Shown: piece after piece, positions 42,251 to 50,904 of the stretch | Layout: each line of letters begins with the position of its first letter | Numbering within the stretch: position 1 is the first letter of the stretch | Assembly (NCBI RefSeq): GCF_034355335.1 | Contig: NZ_CP136422.1 | Coordinates: forward strand, 3,444,501-3,508,500 | Origin: Blautia coccoides | GTDB lineage: Bacteria; Bacillota; Clostridia; Lachnospirales; Lachnospiraceae | Direction of reading: 5' to 3' | DNA: 64,000 bases | Program-made: the position numbers and the translations under genes | Notes under the pieces: model-generated | Database searches by the model: none | Told to the model about the DNA's origin: nothing | What the model saw: the letters and a program-made list of their open reading frames with translations, nothing else

Positions 42251-43486
42251 ATGACAGATTATGAAAAACTTTACGAAGAAAGAAAAAACCGGGTGGAAAC
42301 CGCTGTCTCCAACCAGGAACCGGACCGGGTGCCAAATACACTTTTAGTCGGTACCTATCCTCTTCACAAAGCCGGCATCACTATGGCAGAGAGTATGGTG
42401 GACCATGAAAAAGCCTGCCGCGCCATGCTGGCTTTTTATGAAAAATACTCTTACACCGATACGGGAAGCATCAGCAATTTCACTCCTGCAGCAAAAGTCC
42501 TGGAAAATCTGGGCATGAAAAACGCCCGCTGGCCCGGAGACCCCAAAGGTCTGGATGAAAACAATACTTATCAGTTTGTGGAATTTCCCACACTGGAGGA
42601 CGGAGAATACGAGGAATTTTTCCGTGATCCCGCGGGCTTCTGGCTCACCAAACATCTGCCCCGCACCATGGAGATTTTTGAACCTCTAGCTGACCTTGAT
42701 TACTATGATCTGATCGTAGGAGGCGCACAGCAGGTTCTGACCTCACCTCAGGCTGTTTCCGTCTACAAGCGTCTTCTGGCAGCCGCGGAGGAATCCCAGA
42801 AAATGAATGCTGTGATCGGAGAATATGACAAAAAGCTCCGTGCTCTTGGTTATTATTCTATTATGGGAGGCGGCTCTGCAACGGCCTTTGATATGCTGGG
42901 AGATACGCTTCGGGGAACCTTTGGCATGATGCCGGATCTCATCGAAGAACGGGAGAATGTAAGACGCGCGCTGGATATTTTCGCAGATCTGCATATAAAA
43001 CAAAGTCTTGGATTTTGTCAGGCAACTGGAAGCAGATATGCCTGGGTCATGCTGCACAAGGGCTTTGACAATTTCATCAGCGATGAGGATTACAGAGAAC
43101 TGTACTGGCCTTATCTGCAGAAATGGATCCTTGCACTGATCGACCACAACATCACTCCTGTTGTATACACGGAAGGTTCCTATAATACAAGACTGAAATA
43201 CCTGAAAGAGGTTCCGAAAAACAAAGTGGTCTACCATTTTGAAAATGTAGATTTAAAGCTTGCGAAAAAAGAACTGGGAGATATGGCCTGTCTCATGGGC
43301 GGCTTCCCGGTATATACTGTGCGGTACGGCACGCCTGAACGCATCAGAGAGGAGGTCAAAAAGCATCTGGAGATCATGGCACCCGGCGGTGGATATCTCT
43401 TCACAACCGGATATTCTCTGGAGGACTGTCCCCAGGAGAATATGGAGGCTCTCCTGGAATCTGTTGACCTGTACGGAAAATACTAA
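42251..43486 (+). CDS. UroD-fold protein without the zinc motif
   Basis: A 411-residue protein of the UroD superfamily, larger than the other two in the window. Fits: MMPDLIEERENVRRALDIFADL (~225), FDNFISDEDYRELYWPYLQKWI (~275) and the C-terminal APGGGYLFTTGYSLEDCPQEN (~377). Where methyltransferase relatives have His-x-Cys, this has VVYTEGSYNTRL, so those zinc ligands are missing and thiol methyl transfer is doubtful. The start ATG follows AAAGGAGG. Function unknown; it could bind a corrinoid or other tetrapyrrole. Confidence 0.75.
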   Translation: MTDYEKLYEERKNRVETAVSNQEPDRVPNTLLVGTYPLHKAGITMAESMVDHEKACRAMLAFYEKYSYTDTGSISNFTPAAKVLENLGMKNARWPGDPKGLDENNTYQFVEFPTLEDGEYEEFFRDPAGFWLTKHLPRTMEIFEPLADLDYYDLIVGGAQQVLTSPQAVSVYKRLLAAAEESQKMNAVIGEYDKKLRALGYYSIMGGGSATAFDMLGDTLRGTFGMMPDLIEERENVRRALDIFADLHIKQSLGFCQATGSRYAWVMLHKGFDNFISDEDYRELYWPYLQKWILALIDHNITPVVYTEGSYNTRLKYLKEVPKNKVVYHFENVDLKLAKKELGDMACLMGGFPVYTVRYGTPERIREEVKKHLEIMAPGGGYLFTTGYSLEDCPQENMEALLESVDLYGKY

Positions 43487-43532
43487 AAAACGCGGCATTC
43501 CCGGTGATACGCATTGGGAATGCCGCGTTTTT
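43485..43532. terminator. Strong bidirectional terminator
   Basis: ACGCGGCATTCCC and GGGAATGCCGCGT form a perfect GC-rich stem (43485-43502 with 43516-43532) flanked by A-run and T-run. It serves both the UroD-like gene and the convergent permease gene. Confidence 0.92.
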
Positions 43533-43536
43533 CCTG

Positions 43537-45438
43537 TCATTCATCCAGTACCTTTTTTCTAAATGTGCGGACGGATATGAGGTATATCATGCTGAATAAA
43601 ACCAATATAGCCGCTGCGCTCAACAGATTGATCCGGATCAGATCCTCCTTCATAACAGTGCCCACTGCATGAATGGAAAAATAAGAAGTCAGGACCATAA
43701 GAACAAAAGGACAATAATAAGTAAAACGGATCTCATTTTTCATGGATCTGCAGAGGGTATTCCTCTGAATGCCTAATTTCTGCAGTATCCTGTAACGTTC
43801 CATATCCTCTGCCGCCTCATTGTTCAGCTTGATAAAGATAATACTTCCGCAGGCCAGTATAAGTGTCGCAAACATGAAGACACAGAGGGAGTACATAACA
43901 CGCACCCATGCTCCTTCTTTATCCTCGCTCCGGATCATATTGACTCCCACATAGCGGTCCTTATCCTTTTTTACCAGAGATTTCAGAAAAGGAGCCGAGG
44001 CGTCCAGATTATCAGGGTCTTCAAATTTAAAGTTATATAGATACATGACTGCCCCAAGGGACCGAAGATTTTCATACTGTGCATCACTCACCACATATAC
44101 GCTCAGACCATTCTGCAGATCTCCCAGATATGGGACGTTACTCTCTGCGATCTGTTTAAACTCCTGGTCACCGATCATAACATTCTCATTTTTTTCCGGC
44201 ATAAAACTCAACAGCATAATGTGGGTCAGATGTATACACTCATCGTCCCTTAGTTTTGTATAACCATAGGTCAGTCCGGCTTCCTCCGCGGCACTTTTTA
44301 TGGCCGATTCTGAAGTGATGCCGTAATTGGCACTCACATATTTTGATCGGATTTTTTCCGGGTCCAGAGCTAGAATGGGAATACTGCTCCTGTATTTCAC
44401 CTGGTTTTGTTCCTCAATACCCTTTTGTATCTCGTCCGGGTCCACTTCCTTTTTTGCTACCACCTGGCAGGTGTATGTGGTCCTGAAGTGTTCTGACCTT
44501 TCATACCTCTGTTTCAGGGCCATGGAGGTCCCCAGCACTGTCACAGAACAGATCATGAGCACTGTCACGATGGCATAGGTCCTGTAATTTTGTTTCAGGC
44601 GGAAGGCCAGGTTGTTCACCCACAGATTTCTCTGCTTCTGATAGAGATACGTTTTATTTTCCGTAAGTTTCCTGACCAGCCATGGGATCAGGCCTCCGTA
44701 GAGAAAGTAAGTACCAACAATGACCAGGATAACCGCGGCCAGGGCATACGTGAGGCTGTCTATATCACCAGTTTTTACAGCACAGTAATACCCCGCTCCC
44801 AGAACCCCAACACCGAGGATCACTTTGACGGCTGTCAGGAGAGCCGGCTCTATTTTCATCTCCTTTTGTCTGGCTCCGGAGAGCATATCCAGCACACTAC
44901 TCCTGACAAGGGATACATACCCTTTCACCACCATAAGTCCATAGATCATCATGAAAACCGCTGCTGTCACCAGGATCGGCTTCAGGGAAAAGGAGAATTT
45001 TATATCCACACTGATCTCTGAAATGCGCAAAAGAAGCATCTGGAACAGCTTAGAAAAAACGACACCGGCCCCAAGACCCATAGTCAGGGAAAACAAGCCT
45101 GAAAACAAGGCCTCCAAAGCGTACATCTTCCCAATCCTTTTGTTGTCCAGTCCCATAAAAATATAGATACCGATCTCTTTTTTCCGCTGATTCAAAAACA
45201 CATTAGTGGCATACCAGATAAAGAAGAATAAAAACACGCCAAATACTACAGACAATGCCCTCACGATCAAATCTATATAGTCTTTGTTGTAATTGTTCAG
45301 CACATCCATAGAATCAGAATACAGGACGCACTGGAAATTAAAAAATATAAATACAGAGAATGCCAGTGCCAGGACCAGTGACATGTAATTCCTTAAATTC
45401 CGTCTGAAATTAGACACGGTAAGGCGGATCAGACTCAT
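43537..45438 (-). CDS. BceB-like ABC transporter permease (FtsX domains)
   Basis: A 633-residue permease with ten membrane segments. An N-terminal FtsX module (LTVSNFRRNLRNYMSLVLALAF) is followed by a large extracytoplasmic region at ~310-500 with many charged residues, and a second FtsX module. This is the architecture of BceAB/VraDE exporters that free membrane-bound cell-wall precursors from bacitracin or lantibiotics. It overlaps the ATPase gene by four bases. Confidence 0.92.
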   Translation of the reverse strand: MSLIRLTVSNFRRNLRNYMSLVLALAFSVFIFFNFQCVLYSDSMDVLNNYNKDYIDLIVRALSVVFGVFLFFFIWYATNVFLNQRKKEIGIYIFMGLDNKRIGKMYALEALFSGLFSLTMGLGAGVVFSKLFQMLLLRISEISVDIKFSFSLKPILVTAAVFMMIYGLMVVKGYVSLVRSSVLDMLSGARQKEMKIEPALLTAVKVILGVGVLGAGYYCAVKTGDIDSLTYALAAVILVIVGTYFLYGGLIPWLVRKLTENKTYLYQKQRNLWVNNLAFRLKQNYRTYAIVTVLMICSVTVLGTSMALKQRYERSEHFRTTYTCQVVAKKEVDPDEIQKGIEEQNQVKYRSSIPILALDPEKIRSKYVSANYGITSESAIKSAAEEAGLTYGYTKLRDDECIHLTHIMLLSFMPEKNENVMIGDQEFKQIAESNVPYLGDLQNGLSVYVVSDAQYENLRSLGAVMYLYNFKFEDPDNLDASAPFLKSLVKKDKDRYVGVNMIRSEDKEGAWVRVMYSLCVFMFATLILACGSIIFIKLNNEAAEDMERYRILQKLGIQRNTLCRSMKNEIRFTYYCPFVLMVLTSYFSIHAVGTVMKEDLIRINLLSAAAILVLFSMIYLISVRTFRKKVLDE

Positions 45439-46190
45439 TCTCTCTCACCTCCCATAGATGCCAGAAGTCCCAGGATCTCATCATAGAAAAGCTTCCTGTC
45501 CTCCTTTTGATTCAGCCTACACTGAATCTGCCCATCGCTTAAAAAGTACACCTGTTTCGCATAACTGGCAGTGTAGGCGTCGTGCGTCACCATAAGAATT
45601 GTGGCTTTTCCCGTCTCATTGGCGGCTTTCAGGCTGGACAGCAAGTCACGGCTGGAGCGGGAATCCAAAGCGCCTGTGGGTTCGTCTGCAAAGAGGATAC
45701 GAGGCTCTGTGATCAGTGCCCGTGCACTGGCTCCACGCTGCTTCTGTCCCCCGGAGAGCTGGTAAGGGTATTTGTTCAGATGCGCGGAAAGCCCGAACAT
45801 ATCCGCCATCTTATCCACCTTCTCCAGGATTTCCCGGCTCTTTTTGCCATTCAAGGAGAGGGGAAGCGCAATGTTGTCCTGCAGTGTCATATTGTCCAGC
45901 AGATTATATTCCTGGAATATAAATCCGATCTTATCTCTGCGGATCACAGAGAGCTGCCTGTTTCCCACCCTTGTCACATCCACTCCGTCCAGTATGATCT
46001 GCCCGCGGGAGGGTTTGTCCAGGGTGGACAGCAGATTCAAAAGGGTAGATTTTCCCGCTCCGCTTGGCCCCATGATCGCGATAAAATCGTGTTCATAGAT
46101 ATCCATGGCAACATCTTTTAGAACCACTGACTCATATCCTTTGCGGCCAAATGTTTTTGTCAGGTTTTTGATCTCCAGTATTTTTTTCAT
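45435..46190 (-). CDS. BceA-like ABC transporter ATPase
   Basis: 251 residues from [15 protein letters not shown]; that ATG at 46190 has AAAGGAG upstream, while a longer frame to 46280 covers the promoter. It has Walker [10 protein letters not shown], signature [15 protein letters not shown] and Walker [13 protein letters not shown]. The [12 protein letters not shown]-loop is typical of the MacB/LolD/BceA group. It energises the following permease. Confidence 0.94.
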   Translation of the reverse strand: MKKILEIKNLTKTFGRKGYESVVLKDVAMDIYEHDFIAIMGPSGAGKSTLLNLLSTLDKPSRGQIILDGVDVTRVGNRQLSVIRRDKIGFIFQEYNLLDNMTLQDNIALPLSLNGKKSREILEKVDKMADMFGLSAHLNKYPYQLSGGQKQRGASARALITEPRILFADEPTGALDSRSSRDLLSSLKAANETGKATILMVTHDAYTASYAKQVYFLSDGQIQCRLNQKEDRKLFYDEILGLLASMGGERE

Positions 46191-46270
46191 GTTCTCGGCT
46201 CCTTTTACAAAAATCCGCAGTAACTGCTGCGCAGATCTGCGCATTTCCAACTGTTTTTCTTTACAGTCTG

Positions 46271-46335
46271 AGTGTAGCAAAACAGGAGCAAAAAATCCTT
46301 ACATCCGTCTAACACCTTTTCCCCGTTTCTAACAC
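46271..46335 (-). promoter_or_regulatory. Response-regulator-type sites at the ABC operon promoter
   Basis: On the minus strand two direct repeats GTGTTAGA (46308-46315 and 46328-46335, 20 bp apart) and TGTAAGG (46297-46303) lie directly upstream of a weak AGGATT-17-TACACT promoter (46294-46299, 46271-46276). Tandem sites two helical turns apart fit OmpR-family activation by the neighbouring response regulator. Confidence 0.55.
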
Positions 46336-46354
46336 TTCTGCAAGGTTCCGTGTT

Positions 46355-47350
46355 TCATTTCAGAAAGAAATGTTCCGCGTGATCCTGAAAGGTAAAGGTA
46401 AATCTGGTACCTTTTTCCCCTGAGGATGCCCTAATCTCGATACCTAGCCTGTCTGCGGTCTGCCTTACAAAGTACAGGCCCATTCCCGTGGAACGATAAC
46501 CGCCGTTTCTCCCGCTGCTCCCAACAAAACCTTTGTCAAAAATATAGGGAAGTTCCTCCGGAGAAGTGCCGGTTCCATTGTCCTGTATCCAAAAGACTGT
46601 CCTGTGATCAGATAAAGTCTCAGCCCCGAAAGTAAGCTTTGGAGCTTTTCCCCGATATTTGACCGCGTTACCGATCATCTGATCCAGCATATAGACCAGC
46701 CATCTGCGGTCGCTGTAAACAGTAATGTCTTTTACGTGCAATTCTATATTAAAATCATCTCTTATGAGAAAATAGGAGTGGTTTTTCACAGCCTCCGCTG
46801 CTGCCTCCCTGAGACTGACTTTTTCAAGCTTCACATCATTCTCTGGTTTTTTCAGCTTGCTGCTCATCATCATGGTGTTCAGATACTGCTGTATCCGTTC
46901 GAGAGGCTCCTGCATCTCCTCCCGCAGCATTCTGTCTTTATTTCTCTCATTCATAAGCCGCAGGGCGGACAGGGGAAGCTTCACTTCATGTGCCCAGAGT
47001 GTGATATAATCACTCAGCTCCAGGATTTCATGGTACAGACTTTGTATCTTTTCCTCATCTGCTGCCTTCTCCCGGAACCATATCTCATACCTCTGGTGTC
47101 CCAAAAGCTTTTTCATCTCTTCTTTTGGAAGGTCATGGCTCTCTGTGAGAATCCTGCAGATCCTGCTCTGTTTTCTGTGATCCGCTGCCAGGACGGTCAC
47201 AGCCAGCACCCCTCCTATCACATCGAGATAGACCAGATCCCCCATCTTCACCCTGGTACCGCATATAAATCCAAAATACAGATTGACGAACAGGAAAGAG
47301 GCCAAAAAAAGCAGTATGGCAGAGCCTCTGTCAGCCAGATATTTCTTCAT
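46355..47350 (-). CDS. BceS-like intramembrane-sensing histidine kinase
   Basis: A 331-residue kinase. Two N-terminal membrane helices with almost no extracellular loop (residues ~10-60), then HisKA with the phospho-accepting histidine in ITLWAHEVKLPLSAL (~140), and a HATPase domain with the N box QMIGNAVKYR and GYRSTGMGLYFVRQ (G2). Lack of a sensor domain marks the BceS group, which detects drug through the BceAB transporter itself. Overlaps the regulator gene by four bases. Confidence 0.93.
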   Translation of the reverse strand: MKKYLADRGSAILLFLASFLFVNLYFGFICGTRVKMGDLVYLDVIGGVLAVTVLAADHRKQSRICRILTESHDLPKEEMKKLLGHQRYEIWFREKAADEEKIQSLYHEILELSDYITLWAHEVKLPLSALRLMNERNKDRMLREEMQEPLERIQQYLNTMMMSSKLKKPENDVKLEKVSLREAAAEAVKNHSYFLIRDDFNIELHVKDITVYSDRRWLVYMLDQMIGNAVKYRGKAPKLTFGAETLSDHRTVFWIQDNGTGTSPEELPYIFDKGFVGSSGRNGGYRSTGMGLYFVRQTADRLGIEIRASSGEKGTRFTFTFQDHAEHFFLK

Positions 47351-48018
47351 AAAATGTAATATCCCCTTCCCTTTTTAGTTCCGATGATCTCTTTCCCGCC
47401 GGATATGTCACGAAGCTTACTTCTGAGTCTCGATACCAGCACAGTCAGAGAGGCGTCTGTTACAAATTCATCCGTATTCCAGAGCTGCTGCATTAGTTTT
47501 TCCCTCTCCACCACTTTTCCCCTGTGCTCCAACAGGGCATTCATGATCTTATTCTCCGACTTTGTCAGTTCCGCAGTTCGGTCTCCATATGTAAAAATCC
47601 CCTCCGCACTGTCGTAATATGCTCCGTCTGCCAGATACTCTCTGTCATTTTTCTGATACTCATAGGCACGTCTTAACATGGAGCGTATCTTGACCAGGAG
47701 CAGTTCCGAGTCAAAGGGCTTTTCCATGTAATCATCCCCGCCGGATGCCATAGCCATGATCTTGTCTGCATTCAGCTCACGGCTGGACAGAAACAAGATG
47801 GGAACATTGGATAGGTTCCTGATCTTTTCACACCAGTAGAACCCGTCGTGATGGGGGAGATTAATATCAAGAAGAACAAAATCCGGCTTCAAACGCATAA
47901 ACGCTTCATCTACCTGTTCAAAGTTTCTGAGATATGTTGAATCAAACTCCCATTTTCTGCATAGGAGACAAATTTCTCTGGCAAGGGACAAATCATCTTC
48001 CACTATCATGATCTTCAT
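47347..48018 (-). CDS. BceR-like OmpR-family response regulator
   Basis: A 223-residue regulator. The receiver has acidic pocket EDD (~7), phospho-acceptor aspartate in FVLLDINLP (~52), and conserved Lys in DDYMEKPF (~100). The C-terminal OmpR winged helix ends in VTDASLTVLVSRLRSKLRDI (~185). It is the partner of the adjacent kinase and the likely activator of the bceAB-like genes. A TATAAT with poor -35 (48065-48070) lies upstream. Confidence 0.95.
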   Translation of the reverse strand: MKIMIVEDDLSLAREICLLCRKWEFDSTYLRNFEQVDEAFMRLKPDFVLLDINLPHHDGFYWCEKIRNLSNVPILFLSSRELNADKIMAMASGGDDYMEKPFDSELLLVKIRSMLRRAYEYQKNDREYLADGAYYDSAEGIFTYGDRTAELTKSENKIMNALLEHRGKVVEREKLMQQLWNTDEFVTDASLTVLVSRLRSKLRDISGGKEIIGTKKGRGYYIL

Positions 48019-48064
48019 ATTGTTCTGCTCCTTTTCCTGTCTTCACCCATTATTCCTCTGTATG

Positions 48065-48124
48065 ATTATAACTTATTTTTCACCTCCTTCCCAGTATTTC
48101 CAGTAACCTTACAGAAATGTTAGA
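48065..48124 (-). promoter_or_regulatory. Promoter region of the two-component genes
   Basis: TATAAT on the minus strand (48065-48070) lacks a good -35. Upstream is TGTAAGG (48107-48113), shared with the ABC operon promoter, and on the plus strand TGTTAGA (48118-48124) as in the repeats at 46308 and 46328. Shared motifs suggest positive autoregulation. Confidence 0.45.
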
Positions 48125-48287
48125 AAGCTGCATGAACGGCGAATCCGTTTTCCATGCTGTTCTTTCGCATTTATACATGATATAATTTATTTAAATGTTT
48201 TGCTGACGGAAGTATCCCGTTGGAAAAAGAGTTATGTGCGGAAATCCCAGCGAGCGCCGTACTTTTCATAAAGGAGGAAATAAAAAA

Positions 48288-49643
48288 ATGGCAGATGACC
48301 AGAAAATACTTTTATTTGAAAAAACACCAATCCCCAAAGCTGTCATGCAGTTGTCGATCCCAACGGTCCTAAGCTCACTTGTCATGGTTATCTACAACCT
48401 GGCAGATACTTATTTTGTGGGAATGCTGAATGACCCGGCGCAGAATGCTGCGGTGACTTTGGCAGCGCCGGGTCTCTTGGCATTCAATGCAGTGAACAAC
48501 CTGTTCGGCGTCGGGAGTTCCAGTATGATGAGCCGTGCTCTTGGCCAAAGGAATTATGATAAAGTAAGGAGAAGCTCTGCGTTTGGTTTTTACTGCTCCC
48601 TGATTTCCGGTCTGCTGTTCTCCCTTTTGTGTTTTTCCTTCCAAAGTCCGCTGCTGACCGTACTTGGAGCCCAGGCCAATACATCGGAGGCCACTTTGGG
48701 TTATCTGCGCTGGACGGTGATGTGCGGTGCAACTCCGGCGATCCTGAATGTGGTAATGGCTTATATGGTGCGTGCGGAGGGGGCTTCCCTGCATGCCAGC
48801 ATAGGCACTATGAGCGGATGTCTTTTAAATATTATACTGGACCCCATCTTTATTCTCCCATGGGGACTAAATATGGGAGCGGCAGGTGCGGGTCTCGCCA
48901 CTTTTCTCTCAAACTGTGTGGCCTGCTGCTATTTCTTCGTGCTGCTGTATGTGCGCAGAAAAAGTACCGTGGTATGTATTTCTCCGAAGAAATTCAGTTT
49001 TCAGAAGGAAATTGTATTGGGGATATGCGGCGTAGGGGTACCCGCATCAATTCAGAACCTGCTCAATGTAACCGGCATGACCATCTTAAATAACTTTACC
49101 TCCCCCTTTGGCGCTCATGCAGTGGCGGCAATGGGGATTGCCCAGAAGGTGAATATGGTGCCGCTGCAGGTGGCCTTTGGATTTTCTCAGGGGGTCATGC
49201 CGCTGATCGGCTATAATTATGCCAGCAGGAACAAGAAGAGAATGAAAGAATGTATCATGTTTACGATCCGGACCGTTGTTCCTCTGATGGTTGTGGTACT
49301 GATCCTGTTCAGCGTTGGAGCAGGTCCCATCATCCGTGCTTTTATGAACAATGAAAGTATTATTGCTTACGGTACCAGGTTCCTTCGGGGTGCCTGTCTT
49401 TGCCTGCCTTTCCTCTGCCTGGACTTTATCGCGGTGGGCGTGTTCCAGGCAGTGGGGCATGGCCGTTCAGCCCTTGCTTTTGCCATTCTGCGGAAGATCC
49501 TTCTGGAGATCCCGGCACTGTATGTGTTGAATTACCTGTTTCCTCTGTATGGACTGCCATACGCACAGTTTGCTGCTGAATTCGTGCTGTCCATCGCGTC
49601 TGTTGTGATGTTGAACCGGATATTTAAGACAGAGGAGTCTTGA
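48288..49643 (+). CDS. MATE-family efflux transporter
   Basis: A 451-residue protein with 12 membrane segments, started at MADDQKILLFEKTPIPKAVM because that ATG has AAAGGAGG upstream. LSIPTVLSSLVMVIYNLADTYFVG (~20) and GVGSSSMMSRALGQ (~80) are typical of MepA-like MATE proteins. Exports drugs or metabolites by cation antiport. It overlaps the convergent SDR gene by 20 bases, so no terminator separates them. Confidence 0.93.
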   Translation: MADDQKILLFEKTPIPKAVMQLSIPTVLSSLVMVIYNLADTYFVGMLNDPAQNAAVTLAAPGLLAFNAVNNLFGVGSSSMMSRALGQRNYDKVRRSSAFGFYCSLISGLLFSLLCFSFQSPLLTVLGAQANTSEATLGYLRWTVMCGATPAILNVVMAYMVRAEGASLHASIGTMSGCLLNIILDPIFILPWGLNMGAAGAGLATFLSNCVACCYFFVLLYVRRKSTVVCISPKKFSFQKEIVLGICGVGVPASIQNLLNVTGMTILNNFTSPFGAHAVAAMGIAQKVNMVPLQVAFGFSQGVMPLIGYNYASRNKKRMKECIMFTIRTVVPLMVVVLILFSVGAGPIIRAFMNNESIIAYGTRFLRGACLCLPFLCLDFIAVGVFQAVGHGRSALAFAILRKILLEIPALYVLNYLFPLYGLPYAQFAAEFVLSIASVVMLNRIFKTEES

Positions 49644-50415
49644 TATTCTGCTGTCTCACCCATACCTTCATCATTATTTTCTGGGGCATCACCTTAGAGA
49701 GCAGATGTGTGGCTTTTACATACCATCCATATACAGAAATGTCTTTTCCTTTTTTAGCGTCCACAAATGCTTTGGCGGCAACAACATCGGGTGTAACCAT
49801 GCCTGAGAACTTATTTGTGCCATTTTTTGCACCGATCAACCCTCTGTCAAACAGCCCTGTCTTCATCCAGCCAGGGCAAACGGCAGTGGCGTATATCCCC
49901 CTGCTCTTTAATTCCACATTCAAGGCCCTGGTGTAATTGCGTACAAAAGCTTTTGTTGAGCTGTAAATGTTCTGATAGGGAAGAGGAAAGAAAGAAGCCT
50001 GAGAAGCAATGTTGATGATATGACTTCCTTTCTCCATATAAGGGATACAGACCAATCCCAGGGCTACAACTGCGCTTATATTTAAATCAATCATATTCAG
50101 TGACTCCTCAATACTGATATCGCCATAGGAACAGAACTTTGCAAAGCCAGCATTGTTCACAAGATATTTAACAGTCACAGCGCTGTTATGAAGCTCTTTT
50201 TCAATTTCAGCAATGCTGGCTCTGTCTGATAGATCCATAGAAAATGTTCGTATGTTCCCATCTCCTGATTCCTTCAAAAGCTGTTTCAATTTTTCCTCGT
50301 TACGGGCAATCGCCCATATCTCTGATACGTTCTCTTCTTTTAAAAGAAGCTTGACAAATTCTTTTCCGAGTCCGCCATTTGCCCCTGTCACGATTGCGAT
50401 CGTTTTTTTGCTCAT
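49624..50415 (-). CDS. Short-chain dehydrogenase/reductase
   Basis: A 263-residue SDR. The NAD(P) motif is TGANGGLGKEF (~10), then NNAGFAKF (~90) and the catalytic YSSTK (~150). The C-terminal hydrophobic tail (ISVYGWYVKATHLLSKVMPQKIM) may associate with the membrane. It is clearly paralogous to the SDR at 59426-60184. A 16-bp palindrome before it is shared with the ArsR gene upstream, so it is probably ArsR-regulated. Substrate unknown. Confidence 0.92.
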   Translation of the reverse strand: MSKKTIAIVTGANGGLGKEFVKLLLKEENVSEIWAIARNEEKLKQLLKESGDGNIRTFSMDLSDRASIAEIEKELHNSAVTVKYLVNNAGFAKFCSYGDISIEESLNMIDLNISAVVALGLVCIPYMEKGSHIINIASQASFFPLPYQNIYSSTKAFVRNYTRALNVELKSRGIYATAVCPGWMKTGLFDRGLIGAKNGTNKFSGMVTPDVVAAKAFVDAKKGKDISVYGWYVKATHLLSKVMPQKIMMKVWVRQQNIKTPLS

Positions 50416-50464
50416 AAGAAAATCCTCCTGTATACTTATATATTTATATTTTATATGTTTATAG

Positions 50465-50480
50465 GTTTAATCATTTAAAC
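50465..50480 (-). promoter_or_regulatory. ArsR-type operator before the SDR gene
   Basis: GTTTAATCATTTAAAC is a near-palindrome in the 90-bp gap between the ArsR gene and the SDR. Its partner, GTTCAAATGTTTAAAC, is at the ArsR promoter. Confidence 0.65.
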
Positions 50481-50505
50481 GTATTTTCTAAAAATATAAC
50501 ACCTT

Positions 50506-50841
50506 TTATTCAGGTGTCATATTGATGTCTTCTTCCAGAGAAGCCAGCAAAGATTTTAATTGTCTGACAGCGGTATCCATGTTCAAACGGTAAATCCTCT
50601 CTTTACCATTTTTTGTCACTTCAACCAGCTTACTGTCAAGGAGTAATTTCAAATGATGGGAAACTGCAGGCCTTGACAGGGAAAGCTGCTGTGTAAGCTC
50701 TGTAACCGACATTTCTTTTTTATCAAATAAGAGCATAAGAATCTGCTGCCTGTTTTCATCCTGCAGCATTGTAAAGATCGGAATGCATTCTGATAAAATA
50801 CTCAATGTTCGCTTACTCATCCTGCTCCTCCTCGCGTTCAA
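50506..50841 (-). CDS. ArsR-family regulator
   Basis: A 111-residue winged-helix repressor. LQDENRQQILMLLFDKKEMSVTELTQQLSLSRPAVSHHLKLL is the ArsR DNA-binding domain. There is no obvious Cys metal site (no ELCVCDL motif), so it is likely not an arsenic or cadmium sensor but a redox, lipid or signal-responsive type. Its promoter and the SDR promoter share an operator, which supports control of both. Confidence 0.93.
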   Translation of the reverse strand: MNARRSRMSKRTLSILSECIPIFTMLQDENRQQILMLLFDKKEMSVTELTQQLSLSRPAVSHHLKLLLDSKLVEVTKNGKERIYRLNMDTAVRQLKSLLASLEEDINMTPE

Positions 50842-50882
50842 ATGTTTAAACTCATTGTATTATACTCTCCCATAAATGTCAA
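50836..50882 (-). promoter_or_regulatory. ArsR promoter with operator over the start site
   Basis: On the minus strand TTGACA (50877-50882), 17 bp, TACAAT (50854-50859). GTTCAAATGTTTAAAC (50836-50851) follows the -10 directly and covers the transcription start, consistent with autorepression. Confidence 0.8.
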
Positions 50883-50904
50883 GGCCTGTTATTCCCCCCT
50901 TATT

